Counted from the first letter of the stretch, positions 1 through 11,987 are shown. The stretch: 64,000 nt of DNA from Brasenia schreberi (GCA_036023115.1 JAYKKT010000080.1:11153501-11217500), one strand, 5' to 3'. Notes: generated from the sequence alone by a model not told the origin. A program made the numbers and translations.

Positions 1-1318
1 ATGGCCTTCCTCGCCACAGAGATAACATTTACATTTCTTGTTCTGTAAATGTTTTCGTTTCTCTACTCTAGCATGTGACGAATGTGGCTTTCCCTTATAG
101 GTCGTCGTTCGCCGCAGGCCATACTTCCTCTTTGGCGACGACCTTGTTCTGTCATAGTAGCCAGTGATTGGAATCTGGCTACAGAAACTCAAATCCTTTA
201 AAGAACGCTTGAACGCAGCGTCCTTGCATTCTTGCTCCAGGTATTTGTAAGTGAAGAATATCCTTACAGATACCCCAACGTCGCACTGTGGGTAATGTTC
301 GTCAAAGGCCTTCTTTATCCTTGTGCCTAGATCTCCGGGCATTTTGGAAAAGAATTTTTCCGAGAGCTCGTTGTTAATCCACATTCTCCCGGACTTAGCT
401 GCCAGCCTCATGTAGTCGTTACAGTACTGGAGTAAGTCTTTGACATTCCTACACGACAGCCTCTCAATATCTCTATAGGCTTGGTCTTGGGAGACTGTTG
501 TTCCCTGCGTAGGATCTTCCAATGAGAAAACCAACCTGATTTTTGCTAGGATGTTGTTGGTTCCCTCCCTTCCATCAGCTGTGGCCACCAGATTATCATA
601 TTCTGTTGTATACGCAGTTCTCCACGTGACCCAAATCAGCTTTTCCGTCTCCCCCATGAGGTTCTCGATGTATTCCGCCTTGTCCCGTCCGTCTGTGAAC
701 CCCTTTTCTGAGACAAGGCGCCGGGTTATAGATTCCCAGCGGGAGAAAACTTCCTGGAAATTCCCTAGGTAATATGGTATTACCAACATGGCTCCTTGAG
801 AATCCTGAGCTGAGGGCAAATTCCAGTGTTCGGAGTTGTTCGCCTTCTTGAATTTTACATTGCTCGTAGAAGGTGCATACTCCTGGACGATTTCAGGCCT
901 TATGGGTCTGTTTATGCCCTGTGCAGGGGCATAGCCTGGCAAGTTCATTGGCAGATCGGTTAGCTCCGGGTTTGTATTAGTAACCCTTGAAGTTGCTGAT
1001 GATGATGCAGCTACCGTCTCTTTAAGTGCCATGAACGACGGGTAATCCAGATCCTCCTGGACTACGAATGCTTCCTCGGTATCCGGATTTGCGAATGGAT
1101 TGACGAAAGATTCGTCTGAATCCGGATATTCATCGAAGATCGGGGCTGCAGTTTCTATTTCTTCATTCTCATCTGCACCCCAGTCTGCGAGATGCCTGTA
1201 ATATGACATCTCATCTTCTTCTTCCTCATCTCCCTCCATTTCTGACAGGAAAAGGATTGTTTCTTGTCCTTCTTCGTCTGCCGGAGGTGCCGCTTCATAA
1301 GTTCTGAAGCTGACGGAA
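1..1318 (-). pseudogene. Block A: partial pararetroviral polyprotein (end of movement protein to coat protein CCHC)
   Basis: Read on the minus strand, the block runs from the end of the movement-protein region, through the acidic linker and coat-protein core, to the CCHC knuckle at the window edge. The run AAA at 193-195 is intact here, unlike the matching site in block B. At the upstream end, RNase H sequence of block B is fused in frame to this segment through a shared AATT at 1,318-1,321. The frame stays open across the join, so the predicted product would be a chimera of RNase H followed by a second coat-protein region. The fragment continues beyond the window start, so its far end is unknown. 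Confidence 0.9.
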
Positions 1319-4300
1319 ATTACCTTTATGCAGGGTTTATCCTTTGCTTTCAACTCCCCATATGCATCTGTGAATGCTGCAATCACTTTCCTCTGATTGT
1401 CCATGATGTCTTCGTCTTGAACATTGCATAGGACTGTAATCAATCTGGACAATGCATCTGCAATTACATTTTCCTTTCCGTCCAGGTGTTCGAAAGTGAT
1501 TTTGATGCCTAACCCTGTAATAAAATCGGTAAAGGCTACCCATCTTACCCTTGAGGGTTTGTTTTCATTAGATTTATTAAAGAAAGAGATGATCGCTTGG
1601 CAATCTGTTCTAATAACCATCTCCTTTTGGTCCATGTAATAAATCTTTAAACTTTCTAAGCTGTTCATCACAGCAAAGATTTCGGCATCAATTGAAGATT
1701 TGGGTGGGTTGAACTTCCCACTGGCGTATGCACACGGTTTCTCCATTGTTCGGGGGTCTAGTGGCATTGGTTTCCACTTGCATACTCCACCCCAACCGTC
1801 CATACAGCCATCAGTTTCTAGGACAATTGCGGAACCTTCTGGAGGTATGGTTAGAGGCGGTAGCTTCTGTACCATATCCTTGATCTCATTGATTAGATTC
1901 CAGTCCTGCTTATTGAGCCGCTTTTCGCCATTCGGGCTCACCTTGCCATAGAGTGGTGCTAATAATCTTCCTAAGTTAGGTATAAAGCATCTTGCATAAT
2001 TTAAAATACCTAACCAAGAACGTAATCCAGTTTTGGTCTCTAAATCAGCCTCCTGTTTAGATATTATCTTTTTGATAATATTTGGCTGAAGTGTTATTTC
2101 ACCATCTCCGATTATTGCACCGAGGAACTCAATCCTCTTGTGTCCAATTGCCATTTTTGTTGGACTGAGCACCAGTCCATGCATTTGAACTCTGTCGAGG
2201 AATACGCGCAAGTGCTTTGCGTGAGCATCTTCATCCCTGGAGAAAACAAGGATATCATCAATGTAAACAGCTATGAATTCCTCTGTACCTCTGAAGACGT
2301 CATCCATCTTTCTCTGGAAAACAGCTGGAGCGTTCTTCAGGCCAAATGGCATAACAAGCCATTCGAACAATCCCTGTGGGACCCAGAAAGCCGTAAGCGG
2401 GATGGATTTTTCTTCCATCATGACTTGATGAAAACCCGACTTTAAGTCGAATTTTGAGTAAATTTTGCTGCCGGAGACCTTCTTGATGATAGAGTTTATT
2501 CCCGGAAGGGAATATTGATCCTTCTCCGTGTTGTCATTAAGCCGCTTATAATTGAAGACCATTCTTTCTTTGCCATGTTTCACTTCTCCTGTTCTCGGGT
2601 CCTGAGTAGTTCCCGATTTTGACAATAATGGCAACTGTGCGATGCTTGCTTTGGGATGGTCTAATTACCTTTAACTTTAATAGGGCTTCCACATGTTTCG
2701 CAAAAGACTCCTTAAGCTGTGGTGTTACCTGTTTTAATGGTCTGTCCTCAATAATGAAATCAGGATTTTTCAGAACTATCCTGCATTCAACTTTGTTCTT
2801 TGACCAATGCTTCATGGGGTCTTCTCCGATATAACCAGCATTCGTTAATTTCTCTATGATTGAAGAGAACTTCTTCTGAAACGATGCTGAGTTAGAGCCT
2901 GCTGAGTATGCTACAGTTTCTTGAAGCTGTATATACTCCATGTCGCCGAGGTCTTCAAATCTTTCCACGATATGTGCTACGCGAACTTCTTGTCTCGTTT
3001 GTATCGTGGTGACCTCTTTGTAGAAGGTGACAATATCACCTTCTATACGCATACCTCCCTGCATGCTGCGAATGAAGTTGCATCCGATAATCATCTGAAC
3101 CTCTCCTCCAAGGTTCATTGGGAATGCGTAGGTGTAGGGGATCTTGAAATGATTGTCCCCTATCTGCATACGACCATATTTCAACTTCTTGTTGGCCGTT
3201 TGCTCTGAATTGATACCATTGAACTTAACAGCAAATGTATTTGGCTCTAGAGCACCTGCTGGTATGCTCTTTTCGTCCACGCAACATGTAGTTGCGCCGG
3301 TATCAAGAATTGCACGTACTGTAAATGGGGGAATACCGATGATGCTTAACTGAATATCAAGATTGTATAATCGGTTTTTGATGTATTTCCTCCTTTTCCC
3401 ACCACCTGGAGCTGCCTTCTCTGATGCTAGCTCCTTCTCCAAGACATGTACGCGCTCAAGTAAGGCGATGAATTCGCCTTCATCATCTGTTTGGCATTCA
3501 TCTGGTTCCGAGATAGTTATGCCCGATGTTCTACCTCGGCCTCTTCCTCGTCCGCTGCTGCTGGTTGCTGCTGCTTTTCCCTTTCTCTTGTCTCCGAGAC
3601 ATAGTTCAGCGAACTCCTTCTGTAAAATGGGAAGTTGCTGTTCCGTGAATTTGTTTCGGAAATAGTCAATTTCTTTCTGCATACGAGTCATTTCTGACTC
3701 ACACCATAATATGTATTCAGAGAGCTGTTTGATCAGCGGCCTGAATTTCTGGTTGCTGTTCTCCGGTGCCTGCACAGGAAGAATAGGGATGTTAATGTTA
3801 AAATAGTGTGGCCCACACATGGCACACACTACGGTCGAGCACTTGGGGCAATTCATCCGTGCCCTAATTGACGATGGCTGTTTGCAGCACGAACACGTTG
3901 GGTCATTAATTGACTGGTGTAATAACCATTCATGTTCACAGCTCATCTGTTCTTGATCTAGGAGAATGCTTGGTCTGTAACTGCACCGTTTATCTTCTCC
4001 AAGCCTCCTAATCATGTTGACGCTGAGTGTCTGAAGCTCATGCTCCAGAAGCTCTTCCATTCCTTCATCCTCAGAGATTGAGAATATAGCGTCACTATCT
4101 TGTTCGCCATCGTCTACGCTGACGATGTCGTATTCTTCTGGGAGTTCTAACCCTTGAAAAATTGCCGTCCTCTTTTGGGACCTCCTGTCACTTGGGCACT
4201 CCCTTGCAAAATGGCCTTCCTCGCCACAGAGATAACATTTACATTTCTTGTTCTGTAAATGTTTTCGTTTCTCTACTCTAGCATGTGACGAATGTGGCTT

Positions 4301-6416
4301 TCCCTTATAGGTCGTCGTTCGCCGCAGGCCATACTTCCTCTTTGGCGACGACCTTGTTCTGTCATAGTAGCCAGTGATTGGAATCTGGCTACAGAACTCA
4401 AATCCTTTAAAGAACGCTTGAACGCAGCGTCCTTGCATTCTTGCTCCAGGTATTTGTAAGTGAAGAATATCCTTACAGATACCCCAACGTCGCACTGTGG
4501 GTAATGTTCGTCAAAGGCCTTCTTTATCCTTGTGCCTAGATCTCCGGGCATTTTGGAAAAGAATTTTTCCGAGAGCTCGTTGTTAATCCACATTCTCCCG
4601 GACTTAGCTGCCAGCCTCATGTAGTCGTTACAGTACTGGAGTAAGTCTTTGACATTCCTACACGACAGCCTCTCAATATCTCTATAGGCTTGGTCTTGGG
4701 AGACTGTTGTTCCCTGCGTAGGATCTTCCAATGAGAAAACCAACCTGATTTTTGCTAGGATGTTGTTGGTTCCCTCCCTTCCATCAGCTGTGGCCACCAG
4801 ATTATCATATTCTGTTGTATACGCAGTTCTCCACGTGACCCAAATCAGCTTTTCCGTCTCCCCCATGAGGTTCTCGATGTATTCCGCCTTGTCCCGTCCG
4901 TCTGTGAACCCCTTTTCTGAGACAAGGCGCCGGGTTATAGATTCCCAGCGGGAGAAAACTTCCTGGAAATTCCCTAGGTAATATGGTATTACCAACATGG
5001 CTCCTTGAGAATCCTGAGCTGAGGGCAAATTCCAGTGTTCGGAGTTGTTCGCCTTCTTGAATTTTACATTGCTCGTAGAAGGTGCATACTCCTGGACGAT
5101 TTCAGGCCTTATGGGTCTGTTTATGCCCTGTGCAGGGGCATAGCCTGGCAAGTTCATTGGCAGATCGGTTAGCTCCGGGTTTGTATTAGTAACCCTTGAA
5201 GTTGCTGATGATGATGCAGCTACCGTCTCTTTAAGTGCCATGAACGACGGGTAATCCAGATCCTCCTGGACTACGAATGCTTCCTCGGTATCCGGATTTG
5301 CGAATGGATTGACGAAAGATTCGTCTGAATCCGGATATTCATCGAAGATCGGGGCTGCAGTTTCTATTTCTTCATTCTCATCTGCACCCCAGTCTGCGAG
5401 ATGCCTGTAATATGACATCTCATCTTCTTCTTCCTCATCTCCCTCCATTTCTGACAGGAAAAGGATTGTTTCTTGTCCTTCTTCGTCTGCCGGAGGTGCC
5501 GCTTCATAAGTTCTGAAGCTGACGGAAATTCTTCCGTCTATGAGGTTGTTTGTTGTGACTTCCCTGGGCTGGACCGGGACTGAGATCGCGCTGTCTGCTA
5601 TGATCCAGTTGAGTCCCTGAAGGGACTGGGTAGTCACTCTTCTGCCTGGTAAGGCAGCAACACCGTGGCTCGCCAGATAGTCCGTTACATGCCCAATTTG
5701 GTATGCGAATGCAACGTTCGGTGTGTTTGAGAGCCGGCCAATGAGTCCTCTTGTGACGATTAGGTTGGCCTCGCCAGACCGCCACGCGCTGTATCCCCGA
5801 GTTCTGATGGAGATTTGGAAATTTCTAAAGAAATCTCCTATCGTCATTATTGTGTCGGGAATGATGAATGTGATCTGTCGTCCTTCTGACAGATCAATTT
5901 CCATGGTGGCGAAGATGCCTTGATCGTTTTGCCACCGGGTATCCCTGAAGATGACGAGGGCTTGGGTTCCTCATCTCTTCTGTGCAAGATTTGCAGTCGG
6001 ACCTGTGCCAGTCCGACATGAATAAAACGGAAGCCGCTGCGGACAAGTTGTCTGTAGCTTTCTGGCTGGATAAATTGCCTGTCCACCTGTTGATCGTCAA
6101 GGCAACTTACGGCTTCTTCTGACAAGTGCTGATAGACACGGTGTTGATTCGTGTCTCGTCGAGCACTGTACAAGACTTCTGCGGGTACCATGTTTGCCCG
6201 CTCTCTCAGCGATCGTTGGAGCTGCTGTTCTGGCTGTATGTGCTGCTCCAAGACTTCTCTGTAAGGTCTTCGGTTGAAGACCTGGTTGATACGTCGCTGC
6301 GCGTTGTGCCGCAGCCTTTGGCCTGCCCTATAATCCCGTATTTGATCGTTGAACTCGACGGGAGTTACGGATGCCTGTTCGGTGATGGTGACAGACGGTC
6401 TGGAATCCATTACTTG
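1318..6416 (-). pseudogene. Block B: near-complete pararetroviral polyprotein gene with three frameshifts
   Basis: This block carries the polyprotein from its ATG (near 6,410) through movement protein, coat protein, zinc motifs, protease, reverse transcriptase and most of RNase H. Comparison with the other copies shows three one-base changes in homopolymers: CC instead of CCC at 5,969-5,970 near the N terminus, AA instead of AAA at 4,395-4,396 in the coat-protein region, and TTTT instead of TTT at 2,617-2,620 near the start of the reverse transcriptase. Each shifts the frame, so the copy cannot make the polyprotein as written. All three are in short homopolymers, so residual long-read assembly error is an alternative to real decay. 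The last RNase H residues are lost at the join with block A. Confidence 0.93.
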
Positions 6417-9400
6417 AACTTCCCACTGGCGTATGCACACGGTTTCTCCATTGTTCGGGGGTCTAGTGGCATTGGTTTCCACTTGCATACTCCACCCCAA
6501 CCGTCCATACAGCCATCAGTTTCTAGGACAATTGCGGAACCTTCTGGAGGTATGGTTAGAGGCGGTAGCTTCTGTACCATATCCTTGATCTCATTGATTA
6601 GATTCCAGTCCTGCTTATTGAGCCGCTTTTCGCCATTCGGGCTCACCTTGCCATAGAGTGGTGCTAATAATCTTCCTAAGTTAGGTATAAAGCATCTTGC
6701 ATAATTTAAAATACCTAACCAAGAACGTAATCCAGTTTTGGTCTCTAAATCAGCCTCCTGTTTAGATATTATCTTTTTGATAATATTTGGCTGAAGTGTT
6801 ATTTCACCATCTCCGATTATTGCACCGAGGAACTCAATCCTCTTGTGTCCAATTGCCATTTTTGTTGGACTGAGCACCAGTCCATGCATTTGAACTCTGT
6901 CGAGGAATACGCGCAAGTGCTTTGCGTGAGCATCTTCATCCCTGGAGAAAACAAGGATATCATCAATGTAAACAGCTATGAATTCCTCTGTACCTCTGAA
7001 GACGTCATCCATCTTTCTCTGGAAAACAGCTGGAGCGTTCTTCAGGCCAAATGGCATAACAAGCCATTCGAACAATCCCTGTGGGACCCAGAAAGCCGTA
7101 AGCGGGATGGATTTTTCTTCCATCATGACTTGATGAAAACCCGACTTTAAGTCGAATTTTGAGTAAATTTTGCTGCCGGAGACCTTCTTGATGATAGAGT
7201 TTATTCCCGGAAGGGAATATTGATCCTTCTCCGTGTTGTCATTAAGCCGCTTATAATTGAAGACCATTCTTTCTTTGCCATGTTTCACTTCTCCTGTTCT
7301 CGGGTCCTGAGTAGTTCCCGATTTGACAATAATGGCAACTGTGCGATGCTTGCTTTGGGATGGTCTAATTACCTTTAACTTTAATAGGGCTTCCACATGT
7401 TTCGCAAAAGACTCCTTAAGCTGTGGTGTTACCTGTTTTAATGGTCTGTCCTCAATAATGAAATCAGGATTTTTCAGAACTATCCTGCATTCAACTTTGT
7501 TCTTTGACCAATGCTTCATGGGGTCTTCTCCGATATAACCAGCATTCGTTAATTTCTCTATGATTGAAGAGAACTTCTTCTGAAACGATGCTGAGTTAGA
7601 GCCTGCTGAGTATGCTACAGTTTCTTGAAGCTGTATATACTCCATGTCGCCGAGGTCTTCAAATCTTTCCACGATATGTGCTACGCGAACTTCTTGTCTC
7701 GTTTGTATCGTGGTGACCTCTTTGTAGAAGGTGACAATATCACCTTCTATACGCATACCTCCCTGCATGCTGCGAATGAAGTTGCATCCGATAATCATCT
7801 GAACCTCTCCTCCAAGGTTCATTGGGAATGCGTAGGTGTAGGGGATCTTGAAATGATTGTCCCCTATCTGCATACGACCATATTTCAACTTCTTGTTGGC
7901 CGTTTGCTCTGAATTGATACCATTGAACTTAACAGCAAATGTATTTGGCTCTAGAGCACCTGCTGGTATGCTCTTTTCGTCCACGCAACATGTAGTTGCG
8001 CCGGTATCAAGAATTGCACGTACTGTAAATGGGGGAATACCGATGATGCTTAACTGAATATCAAGATTGTATAATCGGTTTTTGATGTATTTCCTCCTTT
8101 TCCCACCACCTGGAGCTGCCTTCTCTGATGCTAGCTCCTTCTCCAAGACATGTACGCGCTCAAGTAAGGCGATGAATTCGCCTTCATCATCTGTTTGGCA
8201 TTCATCTGGTTCCGAGATAGTTATGCCCGATGTTCTACCTCGGCCTCTTCCTCGTCCGCTGCTGCTGGTTGCTGCTGCTTTTCCCTTTCTCTTGTCTCCG
8301 AGACATAGTTCAGCGAACTCCTTCTGTAAAATGGGAAGTTGCTGTTCCGTGAATTTGTTTCGGAAATAGTCAATTTCTTTCTGCATACGAGTCATTTCTG
8401 ACTCACACCATAATATGTATTCAGAGAGCTGTTTGATCAGCGGCCTGAATTTCTGGTTGCTGTTCTCCGGTGCCTGCACAGGAAGAATAGGGATGTTAAT
8501 GTTAAAATAGTGTGGCCCACACATGGCACACACTACGGTCGAGCACTTGGGGCAATTCATCCGTGCCCTAATTGACGATGGCTGTTTGCAGCACGAACAC
8601 GTTGGGTCATTAATTGACTGGTGTAATAACCATTCATGTTCACAGCTCATCTGTTCTTGATCTAGGAGAATGCTTGGTCTGTAACTGCACCGTTTATCTT
8701 CTCCAAGCCTCCTAATCATGTTGACGCTGAGTGTCTGAAGCTCATGCTCCAGAAGCTCTTCCATTCCTTCATCCTCAGAGATTGAGAATATAGCGTCACT
8801 ATCTTGTTCGCCATCGTCTACGCTGACGATGTCGTATTCTTCTGGGAGTTCTAACCCTTGAAAAATTGCCGTCCTCTTTTGGGACCTCCTGTCACTTGGG
8901 CACTCCCTTGCAAAATGGCCTTCCTCGCCACAGAGATAACATTTACATTTCTTGTTCTGTAAATGTTTTCGTTTCTCTACTCTAGCATGTGACGAATGTG
9001 GCTTTCCCTTATAGGTCGTCGTTCGCCGCAGGCCATACTTCCTCTTTGGCGACGACCTTGTTCTGTCATAGTAGCCAGTGATTGGAATCTGGCTACAGAA
9101 ACTCAAATCCTTTAAAGAACGCTTGAACGCAGCGTCCTTGCATTCTTGCTCCAGGTATTTGTAAGTGAAGAATATCCTTACAGATACCCCAACGTCGCAC
9201 TGTGGGTAATGTTCGTCAAAGGCCTTCTTTATCCTTGTGCCTAGATCTCCGGGCATTTTGGAAAAGAATTTTTCCGAGAGCTCGTTGTTAATCCACATTC
9301 TCCCGGACTTAGCTGCCAGCCTCATGTAGTCGTTACAGTACTGGAGTAAGTCTTTGACATTCCTACACGACAGCCTCTCAATATCTCTATAGGCTTGGTC

Positions 9401-11116
9401 TTGGGAGACTGTTGTTCCCTGCGTAGGATCTTCCAATGAGAAAACCAACCTGATTTTTGCTAGGATGTTGTTGGTTCCCTCCCTTCCATCAGCTGTGGCC
9501 ACCAGATTATCATATTCTGTTGTATACGCAGTTCTCCACGTGACCCAAATCAGCTTTTCCGTCTCCCCCATGAGGTTCTCGATGTATTCCGCCTTGTCCC
9601 GTCCGTCTGTGAACCCCTTTTCTGAGACAAGGCGCCGGGTTATAGATTCCCAGCGGGAGAAAACTTCCTGGAAATTCCCTAGGTAATATGGTATTACCAA
9701 CATGGCTCCTTGAGAATCCTGAGCTGAGGGCAAATTCCAGTGTTCGGAGTTGTTCGCCTTCTTGAATTTTACATTGCTCGTAGAAGGTGCATACTCCTGG
9801 ACGATTTCAGGCCTTATGGGTCTGTTTATGCCCTGTGCAGGGGCATAGCCTGGCAAGTTCATTGGCAGATCGGTTAGCTCCGGGTTTGTATTAGTAACCC
9901 TTGAAGTTGCTGATGATGATGCAGCTACCGTCTCTTTAAGTGCCATGAACGACGGGTAATCCAGATCCTCCTGGACTACGAATGCTTCCTCGGTATCCGG
10001 ATTTGCGAATGGATTGACGAAAGATTCGTCTGAATCCGGATATTCATCGAAGATCGGGGCTGCAGTTTCTATTTCTTCATTCTCATCTGCACCCCAGTCT
10101 GCGAGATGCCTGTAATATGACATCTCATCTTCTTCTTCCTCATCTCCCTCCATTTCTGACAGGAAAAGGATTGTTTCTTGTCCTTCTTCGTCTGCCGGAG
10201 GTGCCGCTTCATAAGTTCTGAAGCTGACGGAAATTCTTCCGTCTATGAGGTTGTTTGTTGTGACTTCCCTGGGCTGGACCGGGACTGAGATCGCGCTGTC
10301 TGCTATGATCCAGTTGAGTCCCTGAAGGGACTGGGTAGTCACTCTTCTGCCTGGTAAGGCAGCAACACCGTGGCTCGCCAGATAGTCCGTTACATGCCCA
10401 ATTTGGTATGCGAATGCAACGTTCGGTGTGTTTGAGAGCCGGCCAATGAGTCCTCTTGTGACGATTAGGTTGGCCTCGCCAGACCGCCACGCGCTGTATC
10501 CCCGAGTTCTGATGGAGATTTGGAAATTTCTAAAGAAATCTCCTATCGTCATTATTGTGTCGGGAATGATGAATGTGATCTGTCGTCCTTCTGACAGATC
10601 AATTTCCATGGTGGCGAAGATGCCTTGATCGTTTTGCCACCGGGTATCCCTGAAGATGACGAGGGCTTGGGTTCCCTCATCTCTTCTGTGCAAGATTTGC
10701 AGTCGGACCTGTGCCAGTCCGACATGAATAAAACGGAAGCCGCTGCGGACAAGTTGTCTGTAGCTTTCTGGCTGGATAAATTGCCTGTCCACCTGTTGAT
10801 CGTCAAGGCAACTTACGGCTTCTTCTGACAAGTGCTGATAGACACGGTGTTGATTCGTGTCTCGTCGAGCACTGTACAAGACTTCTGCGGGTACCATGTT
10901 TGCCCGCTCTCTCAGCGATCGTTGGAGCTGCTGTTCTGGCTGTATGTGCTGCTCCAAGACTTCTCTGTAAGGTCTTCGGTTGAAGACCTGGTTGATACGT
11001 CGCTGCGCGTTGTGCCGCAGCCTTTGGCCTGCCCTATAATCCCGTATTTGATCGTTGAACTCGACGGGAGTTATGGATGCCTGTTCGGTGATGGTGACAG
11101 ACGGTCTGGAATCCAT
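6410..11116 (-). CDS. Badnavirus-like polyprotein (ORF3), open for 1,568 codons, RNase H truncated
   Basis: This is the longest open frame of the cluster. It encodes, in order: an N-terminal region; a 30K-type movement protein (about residues 150-320, with the conserved G-R-L-S-N and A-F-A-Y blocks near 220-235); an acidic linker; the coat-protein core (about 590-640); a CCHC knuckle CX2CX4HX4C near 722; the second cysteine motif near 825-865; a coiled coil and Gly-Arg tract near 900-960; an aspartic protease with DTGA near 1036; a reverse transcriptase with YIDD near 1382; and the start of RNase H with D near 1531. The frame ends early because a 3-bp-homology join at 6,414-6,416 replaces the end of RNase H with an ORF2 stop and a new ORF3 start. 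The start ATG overlaps the stop position used by ORF2 in block E (TAATG). This is an old viral copy; activity is not shown. Confidence 0.93.
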   Translation of the reverse strand: MDSRPSVTITEQASITPVEFNDQIRDYRAGQRLRHNAQRRINQVFNRRPYREVLEQHIQPEQQLQRSLRERANMVPAEVLYSARRDTNQHRVYQHLSEEAVSCLDDQQVDRQFIQPESYRQLVRSGFRFIHVGLAQVRLQILHRRDEGTQALVIFRDTRWQNDQGIFATMEIDLSEGRQITFIIPDTIMTIGDFFRNFQISIRTRGYSAWRSGEANLIVTRGLIGRLSNTPNVAFAYQIGHVTDYLASHGVAALPGRRVTTQSLQGLNWIIADSAISVPVQPREVTTNNLIDGRISVSFRTYEAAPPADEEGQETILFLSEMEGDEEEEDEMSYYRHLADWGADENEEIETAAPIFDEYPDSDESFVNPFANPDTEEAFVVQEDLDYPSFMALKETVAASSSATSRVTNTNPELTDLPMNLPGYAPAQGINRPIRPEIVQEYAPSTSNVKFKKANNSEHWNLPSAQDSQGAMLVIPYYLGNFQEVFSRWESITRRLVSEKGFTDGRDKAEYIENLMGETEKLIWVTWRTAYTTEYDNLVATADGREGTNNILAKIRLVFSLEDPTQGTTVSQDQAYRDIERLSCRNVKDLLQYCNDYMRLAAKSGRMWINNELSEKFFSKMPGDLGTRIKKAFDEHYPQCDVGVSVRIFFTYKYLEQECKDAAFKRSLKDLSFCSQIPITGYYDRTRSSPKRKYGLRRTTTYKGKPHSSHARVEKRKHLQNKKCKCYLCGEEGHFARECPSDRRSQKRTAIFQGLELPEEYDIVSVDDGEQDSDAIFSISEDEGMEELLEHELQTLSVNMIRRLGEDKRCSYRPSILLDQEQMSCEHEWLLHQSINDPTCSCCKQPSSIRARMNCPKCSTVVCAMCGPHYFNINIPILPVQAPENSNQKFRPLIKQLSEYILWCESEMTRMQKEIDYFRNKFTEQQLPILQKEFAELCLGDKRKGKAAATSSSGRGRGRGRTSGITISEPDECQTDDEGEFIALLERVHVLEKELASEKAAPGGGKRRKYIKNRLYNLDIQLSIIGIPPFTVRAILDTGATTCCVDEKSIPAGALEPNTFAVKFNGINSEQTANKKLKYGRMQIGDNHFKIPYTYAFPMNLGGEVQMIIGCNFIRSMQGGMRIEGDIVTFYKEVTTIQTRQEVRVAHIVERFEDLGDMEYIQLQETVAYSAGSNSASFQKKFSSIIEKLTNAGYIGEDPMKHWSKNKVECRIVLKNPDFIIEDRPLKQVTPQLKESFAKHVEALLKLKVIRPSQSKHRTVAIIVKSGTTQDPRTGEVKHGKERMVFNYKRLNDNTEKDQYSLPGINSIIKKVSGSKIYSKFDLKSGFHQVMMEEKSIPLTAFWVPQGLFEWLVMPFGLKNAPAVFQRKMDDVFRGTEEFIAVYIDDILVFSRDEDAHAKHLRVFLDRVQMHGLVLSPTKMAIGHKRIEFLGAIIGDGEITLQPNIIKKIISKQEADLETKTGLRSWLGILNYARCFIPNLGRLLAPLYGKVSPNGEKRLNKQDWNLINEIKDMVQKLPPLTIPPEGSAIVLETDGCMDGWGGVCKWKPMPLDPRTMEKPCAYASGKFK

Positions 11117-11200
11117 TACTTGGGTCTGGATTTTTCGATCTCTTTCTTCGTCTGTTCGTAAGGATCTAACCCTTTTATCACCTTGAGCTGTCCTTTCTTT

Positions 11201-11542
11201 TCACGGGGTCGTATAGAGATCTGCAAGTTTTCTGGTCACGTCGTCAAGAAGATCTTCCTCCTTCTTTGCGACTGTCGAACTTGTAGATGATTCAAGCTTT
11301 TCGATCCGTGAAATTAGCTGGTCTTGCTTGGCCAGCACCTGAGTAAGCAACTGGGCAAGTGTGTTTCCTTGCTTTGCAATGAGAACCAGTGCTTTTCCTT
11401 GATCCGTCAGGAGTCCTGGTTGAATATATGCGACTCCAGGTGGGTCGATCGGGCCTGTTTCTGCAACTGCCTTCTGAATATGTTCCTCGTTTACAAGACT
11501 AGATGGGATAGAGTTTGTTCTGGGTGTTGAAGGTACACTCAT
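11201..11542 (-). pseudogene. ORF2-like small viral protein, frameshifted near its C terminus
   Basis: This small frame sits between the viral control region and the polyprotein, as ORF2 does in badnaviruses. The product is hydrophilic with a central segment likely to form a coiled coil (repeated Leu, Gln, Lys and Glu before a Ser-Thr run), fitting a virion-associated or nucleic-acid-binding protein. No enzyme motif is visible. Near 11,215-11,220 this copy has lost one dinucleotide of a CT repeat relative to the block E copy, so it ends at codon 113 with an altered tail. In block E the frame continues and overlaps the polyprotein start as TAATG. The role is inferred from position and composition only. 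Confidence 0.75.
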
Positions 11543-11778
11543 ACGTAACAGAGGATGATAACTTTCTTCAAGTTATTCAATCCGTTGTTCTCTCTGAAAA
11601 TAATCCCGATTTTCGAAAGTGTATTGCTTACAAAATAGGATCACGCCACTGAGTATTATAGCGGTCCTCCTGACCTTGAATACTAGCTGGGCTCTTTTTC
11701 CAGGTATGTAAGTAACAGTGACTGAAAATAGGATCGTAAACAGAGAATCCAAAGGATTCTAACTGAATAAGCAACAAA

Positions 11779-11790
11779 GCTCTGATACCA
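11779..11790 (-). other. tRNA-iMet primer-binding site
   Basis: The minus strand reads TGGTATCAGAGC, complementary to the 3' end of plant initiator tRNA-Met. This is the standard primer site of badnaviruses and other Caulimoviridae. It is about 265 nt downstream of the expected transcription start and about 237 nt upstream of ORF2. Confidence 0.9.
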
Positions 11791-11981
11791 AAAATACAGG
11801 CACAGCCTGCTTGTGACTAGGTATGGATGAAAATACTAGCAGAATTTCCTAGTGAGGTCGTTCTAGAGATAACATGGACGTTGATTCTAAAGAAATAAAG
11901 TTCGATGATAACACGATATTGTCGACCGAAAAGATAGAGTTTCAAATCGATCAACATACAAACAATGAAAGGAAATCAATC

Positions 11982-11987
11982 TTTATT
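11982..11987 (-). terminator. Pararetroviral polyadenylation signal AATAAA
   Basis: The minus strand reads AATAAA about 95 nt downstream of the TATA box, roughly 65-70 nt after the expected start. In plant pararetroviruses a promoter-proximal signal of this kind is bypassed on first passage and used on the second, giving a terminally redundant RNA. The position is seen; use is inferred. Confidence 0.7.
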
